64,000 nucleotides of DNA from contig JAJEKB010020682.1 in the NCBI GenBank assembly GCA_022393335.1, positions 17,620-81,619 on the forward strand, read 5' to 3'. Shown here piece by piece: positions 61,039 to 64,000 of the stretch. A program made the position numbers and the translations under genes. Source of the DNA: Macrotrachela quadricornifera. Lineage: Eukaryota; Rotifera; Eurotatoria; Philodinida; Philodinidae. The first letter of the stretch is position 1, and each line of letters begins with the position of its first letter. The notes below the pieces were generated by a model that ran no database searches, was not told the origin of the DNA, and saw only the letters and a program-made list of their open reading frames with translations.

Positions 61039-63053
61039 ATTTTGGCGAGTGGTAAGAATGCAATCGAATAATAGAAATGAAAGTAAGACGAATATTGATT
61101 CTGCATGTATCAATCATTCGATATTATTATCAAGGTATCGTTCTTAATGATTTCAACAATATTTGCTCAGCTGTGATTTTTGTTATTTCGATAGTAAATA
61201 TGTCAAGTGTAATGTGAGAAGCGTCACTGAAAATTAATAATAGCTTTTTCCATTACAAAGATCGAATTGTGAACATTTGCACTTGAAAATACAAATTACT
61301 TTTGATGATTTTTGTCGATACAAGACAACGGATGGAGAAGAATAAATGTTTGCATCTTTTTTGGTAATTGTTCTTCGTAAATTGTACCGCTCTTTATGTA
61401 GCATCTTATAATGTAGTTATTTTTATTTTTAACATAAGATACCAGTTGGCAAATAAGAAAAGCTACCTTTCCGGTGTACCAAAAAGTATTTTTTTTTGCT
61501 GAACCGAAATTTAATAATTTAGAATTTTGCTACCTTTGAAAAGAAAAACTACAACTGTGAAGGATGTCTTATGTCAATCGTAAAACTTTTCATGCCTATC
61601 ATTTTTATATTTAGTTATTCTTAAAATAAAAAGACATCTAATAATGAGACGATAGAATAAGAAAAAAACGAATTCAATTAAATTAGATACACATCAAAGC
61701 GTACAAAGTTATGTCATCATTTTCTTCTTTCATTACTTGCAGCCAACAAAAGAGTGCGAAATCATGTGTATTCATAATAAAAATTAATTATTGAAAATTT
61801 ATTGAAAACAGCTTACGACATAGGTTTCTACTTAATGAGACTATATGGAGATCTAATAAATTTCATTAAAGTTTTTATAAGGAATTAAAGTATTATTCTT
61901 ACTATTTTTGATATCTACTAAGCAATTATTTGTTGTAAATAAGAATTAAGATCATACAAAGAAGATTCAGTAGACAAATTCAGACTCTTATGTATTCCCA
62001 TTCTTTCAACAAATATTTCTAATACATAATTTTGGAAAAATTCTACTATTTGGCATTTTACGTGAAAACTAAAAAATATATATCGTCATTGACATATACG
62101 TATTTATTAATGAAATTTTAAAAAAACTGATCTTCTAGACAATTTTTGATTAATATTATCTACAAATCATGAAAATTTCATGCTATTTAAGAATGATCAA
62201 TGTAAAACTACTTCGCATTCTTGCATGAAATAACTGTTTTCATTATGTGAAATAACAAGGATTTGTCCTTCACCTTAACTTTTATTATGACATACCTCTG
62301 TTTAATTATTGTTCTTCTCGTAAATGTATTATTCTAACGCTTCTTACATGTATGATAGGACGATAACCAAACGATTTTAAAAGAAACATGTATTTATTAT
62401 GTTTGATGATGATAACATATTAAATATTATCAATTGTTTCTCATGTTTAATATTTTAGTGCATGAATTCTGGCATAATGAAAATGTGTTACGATTTTTAG
62501 GTAAATATAACATTCTGATGTTAAACATCTTTAACTTTGTTTTTAACAGTGAAAAAGAAAAGAATAATACTACTCGGTATCGATGATTCATTTATTCTTA
62601 AGTCATTTTTCTACGCAAGTCAAAAGCGAATTACTATCATTGTGATTATTTATTAGATTAGAAATATATTAAATCTCAATCCATATTATATAATCGTTTA
62701 TTAGGTTTTACTTTCATAGTTAACATGGATCATAATATGTAAGAAACGCCGTAAGCTATTCGTTATGACGTTATGCATAAGATTTTTCTTTCCTTTGCCG
62801 TTTATGTTCGACTTACGATAAAATCTATATGAAGGTATGACTTCTTTTACATATTACAGCTAATCACTAGATATGCCTCAATGATTTCAAATGTAAAATG
62901 TACAGAAGAATACTTTCTTTCTGTCTTTTTTTTTCTCTTTTTATTTAAACTTACAAGTGTAGAAAAAAATGCGACCATATTATTAATACGATTTTGTTTT
63001 TCATCATTCACCGTTGAAATAGCATTTAATTCACAACCAGTGAGGATAAAAAA
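61039..63053. other. Intergenic, no gene seen
   Basis: AT-rich sequence. A fragment near 61384 (CTCTTTATGTAGCATCTTATA) is a diverged copy of the CTTTTCACGCTGCATCTT motif of the palindromic MITEs. No exons recognised. Confidence 0.35.
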
Positions 63054-63227
63054 ATGGTGCAAACCAAGCCAATTGTCTACATGATGATTCTAATCTTATT
63101 CATCATTATTAGTATGGTACAAACTTTTCAAAAAGATATGGACAGTCACAGTTTAGCTGACAAACGTCAACATATTCGACGTAACCATCTTAGTGAGCTT
63201 GAGAACAAGCGTAGTATTGTTCATTGA
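63054..63227 (+). CDS. Candidate secreted peptide precursor, 57 aa
   Basis: ATG at 63054 follows GATAAAAAA; the frame closes with TGA. Residues 1-21 make a strong signal peptide (MVQTKPIVYMMILILFIIIS). The mature part is short and basic with dibasic sites: KR at 37-38, RR at 42-43, KR at 52-53. This could release small peptides such as NHLSELEN. No known neuropeptide motif and no amidation glycine is visible, so function is open. It is single-exon as read. An alternative is a small secreted or single-pass protein. Confidence 0.45.
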   Translation: MVQTKPIVYMMILILFIIISMVQTFQKDMDSHSLADKRQHIRRNHLSELENKRSIVH

Positions 63228-63396
63228 TAATGTGTCTTCAATTATGTTACAATCTGTGTATTTTTGATATGATGCGAGCAAATATTTGAAGATAATCATC
63301 GATAAGAAATGTTCATTTGCTGTGTGTTCTTGATCATGCTTTAAATTCAACGTTATTATTCAAAAATATGCATATAATCGAAAAGAAACATATCAT

Positions 63397-63682
63397 ATGG
63401 GACACAAGGAACAATTCAGCATGGGAGCAAAGGCTATGGTTCATAAAGATTCAGCCAAAACTGTTATTGGGGCAGTAACATTCACACAAAGGAGTGAAAA
63501 GTCTCCAGTCATCATTACCGGTATACTTGCTGGCTTCAAACCGTACACTGTTCATGTTAGTTTAAAATATACTCTTTGACTTTTTAATCAATTTTTAGTT
63601 TAGGGCTTTCATGTACACACCAATCCACTACCTACTGGCGAACTCAATTGTACAGCTGCTGGTGCTCATTTCAATCCTTATA
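63397..63682 (+). CDS. SOD-like: Cu/Zn superoxide dismutase, 5' part
   Basis: Dismutates superoxide to peroxide and oxygen. Exon 63397-63555 (ATG, 53 codons, donor GTTAGT) joins 63604-63682 (acceptor TTTAG, donor GTAAGC) through a 48-bp intron. The product reads AKAMVHKDSAKTVIGAVTF, then ITGILAGFKPYTVHGFHVHT at the junction, then NCTAAGAHFNPY. Visible are two copper histidines (HVH), the bridging histidine (HFNP) and the structural cysteine. The loop between HVH and the cysteine differs from the canonical GD-NGC pattern. The remaining exons, with the other zinc ligands and the fourth copper histidine, were not found; after an acceptor-like TTTTTTTGCAG near 63920 only a short, frame-uncertain stretch follows. 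The gene probably continues past the window. Confidence 0.75.
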
Positions 63683-64000
63683 GTAAGCATACTATCCTGA
63701 TCTTTCTCATCTAGATCACTATGTTTTAAACTGCGCCTCTCTCAAGGATAGCTGCTCATCCCAAATTGAAAGCTCACTACCATTAGAAAGCCATGTCTGA
63801 ACAAAAGTTCATTAGTATTATTCGAAAACAAGGCACGAATTAATTATTCAAGAGATAGTTTATGAAAGACCCAAGGAACCAAGACACTGACCAAAAATTT
63901 AATTTTTGCCTTTTTTTTGCAGTCAAAATATCATCATATAAAACCATCTGTTAAGGAAATAATAATCAATTAATCAACAAATGTTTACTAGAATTATACT
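63683..64000. other. SOD intron and possible next exon
   Basis: A candidate acceptor follows a T-run near 63920 and could open an exon reading SKYHHIKP, but the phase does not match the preceding exon. Unresolved at the window edge. Confidence 0.3.

Noticed and set aside
61039..61113. Longer 195-residue form of the nuclease inhibitor
   Set aside because: The extension begins with TTG; the first in-frame ATG is at 61038 and already provides a leader.

Overview
The window is nuclear DNA from a small AT-rich animal genome. Genes are broken by many short GT-AG introns (about 45-80 bp), and the space between them is packed with miniature inverted-repeat elements. Three F-box genes of a lineage-expanded type, a ribonuclease-inhibitor-like LRR array, a divergent rhodopsin-like GPCR and a bacterial-type nuclease inhibitor together point to a bdelloid rotifer (Adineta/Rotaria-like). 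That assignment is inference; no marker gene is present.

Layout. 1-1254: repeats and a small MITE. 1255-12914 (+): 21 exons of an ABCB/MDR-type ABC transporter, complete from the end of TMD1 to the stop codon, with introns swollen by nested elements. 12915-19750: no gene, several MITEs. 19759-20935 (-): F-box gene. 21902-22270 (-): small unrecognised gene apparently cut by a 3.2 kb element (22281-25456). 26488-27229: hAT-type MITE. 27390-33344 (+): an F-box exon and, further on, an array in which each 28-residue LRR is one 84-bp exon followed by a ~48-bp intron. 33451-36657 (-): pseudogene-like unknown gene with at least five in-frame stops. 38884-40734: hAT-like element with nested palindromes. 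42135-43178 (-): two-exon GPCR. 44666-45747: degenerate transposon. 46224-47420 (-): three-exon F-box gene. 48519-49362: long hairpin MITE. 51359-51760 (-): Atg8/GABARAP with a 16-residue insertion. 52657-58716 (-): complete 23-exon PX-PH-HKD phospholipase D. 60526-61038 (-): secreted or membrane-anchored NuiA-like nuclease inhibitor, a probable horizontal acquisition. 63054-63227 (+): 57-aa candidate peptide precursor. 63397-63682 (+): first exons of a Cu/Zn superoxide dismutase that runs toward the window edge.

The genes do not form one pathway. ABC transporter, PLD, Atg8 and SOD are housekeeping or stress functions (efflux, phosphatidic acid signalling, autophagy, superoxide removal). The F-box and LRR genes are likely substrate-recognition proteins from expanded families. 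All exon models come from hand splicing. The internal check is that exon lengths sum to intact frames: 960 codons for the ABC fragment, 1131 for PLD, 364 for the second F-box gene and 332 for the GPCR.
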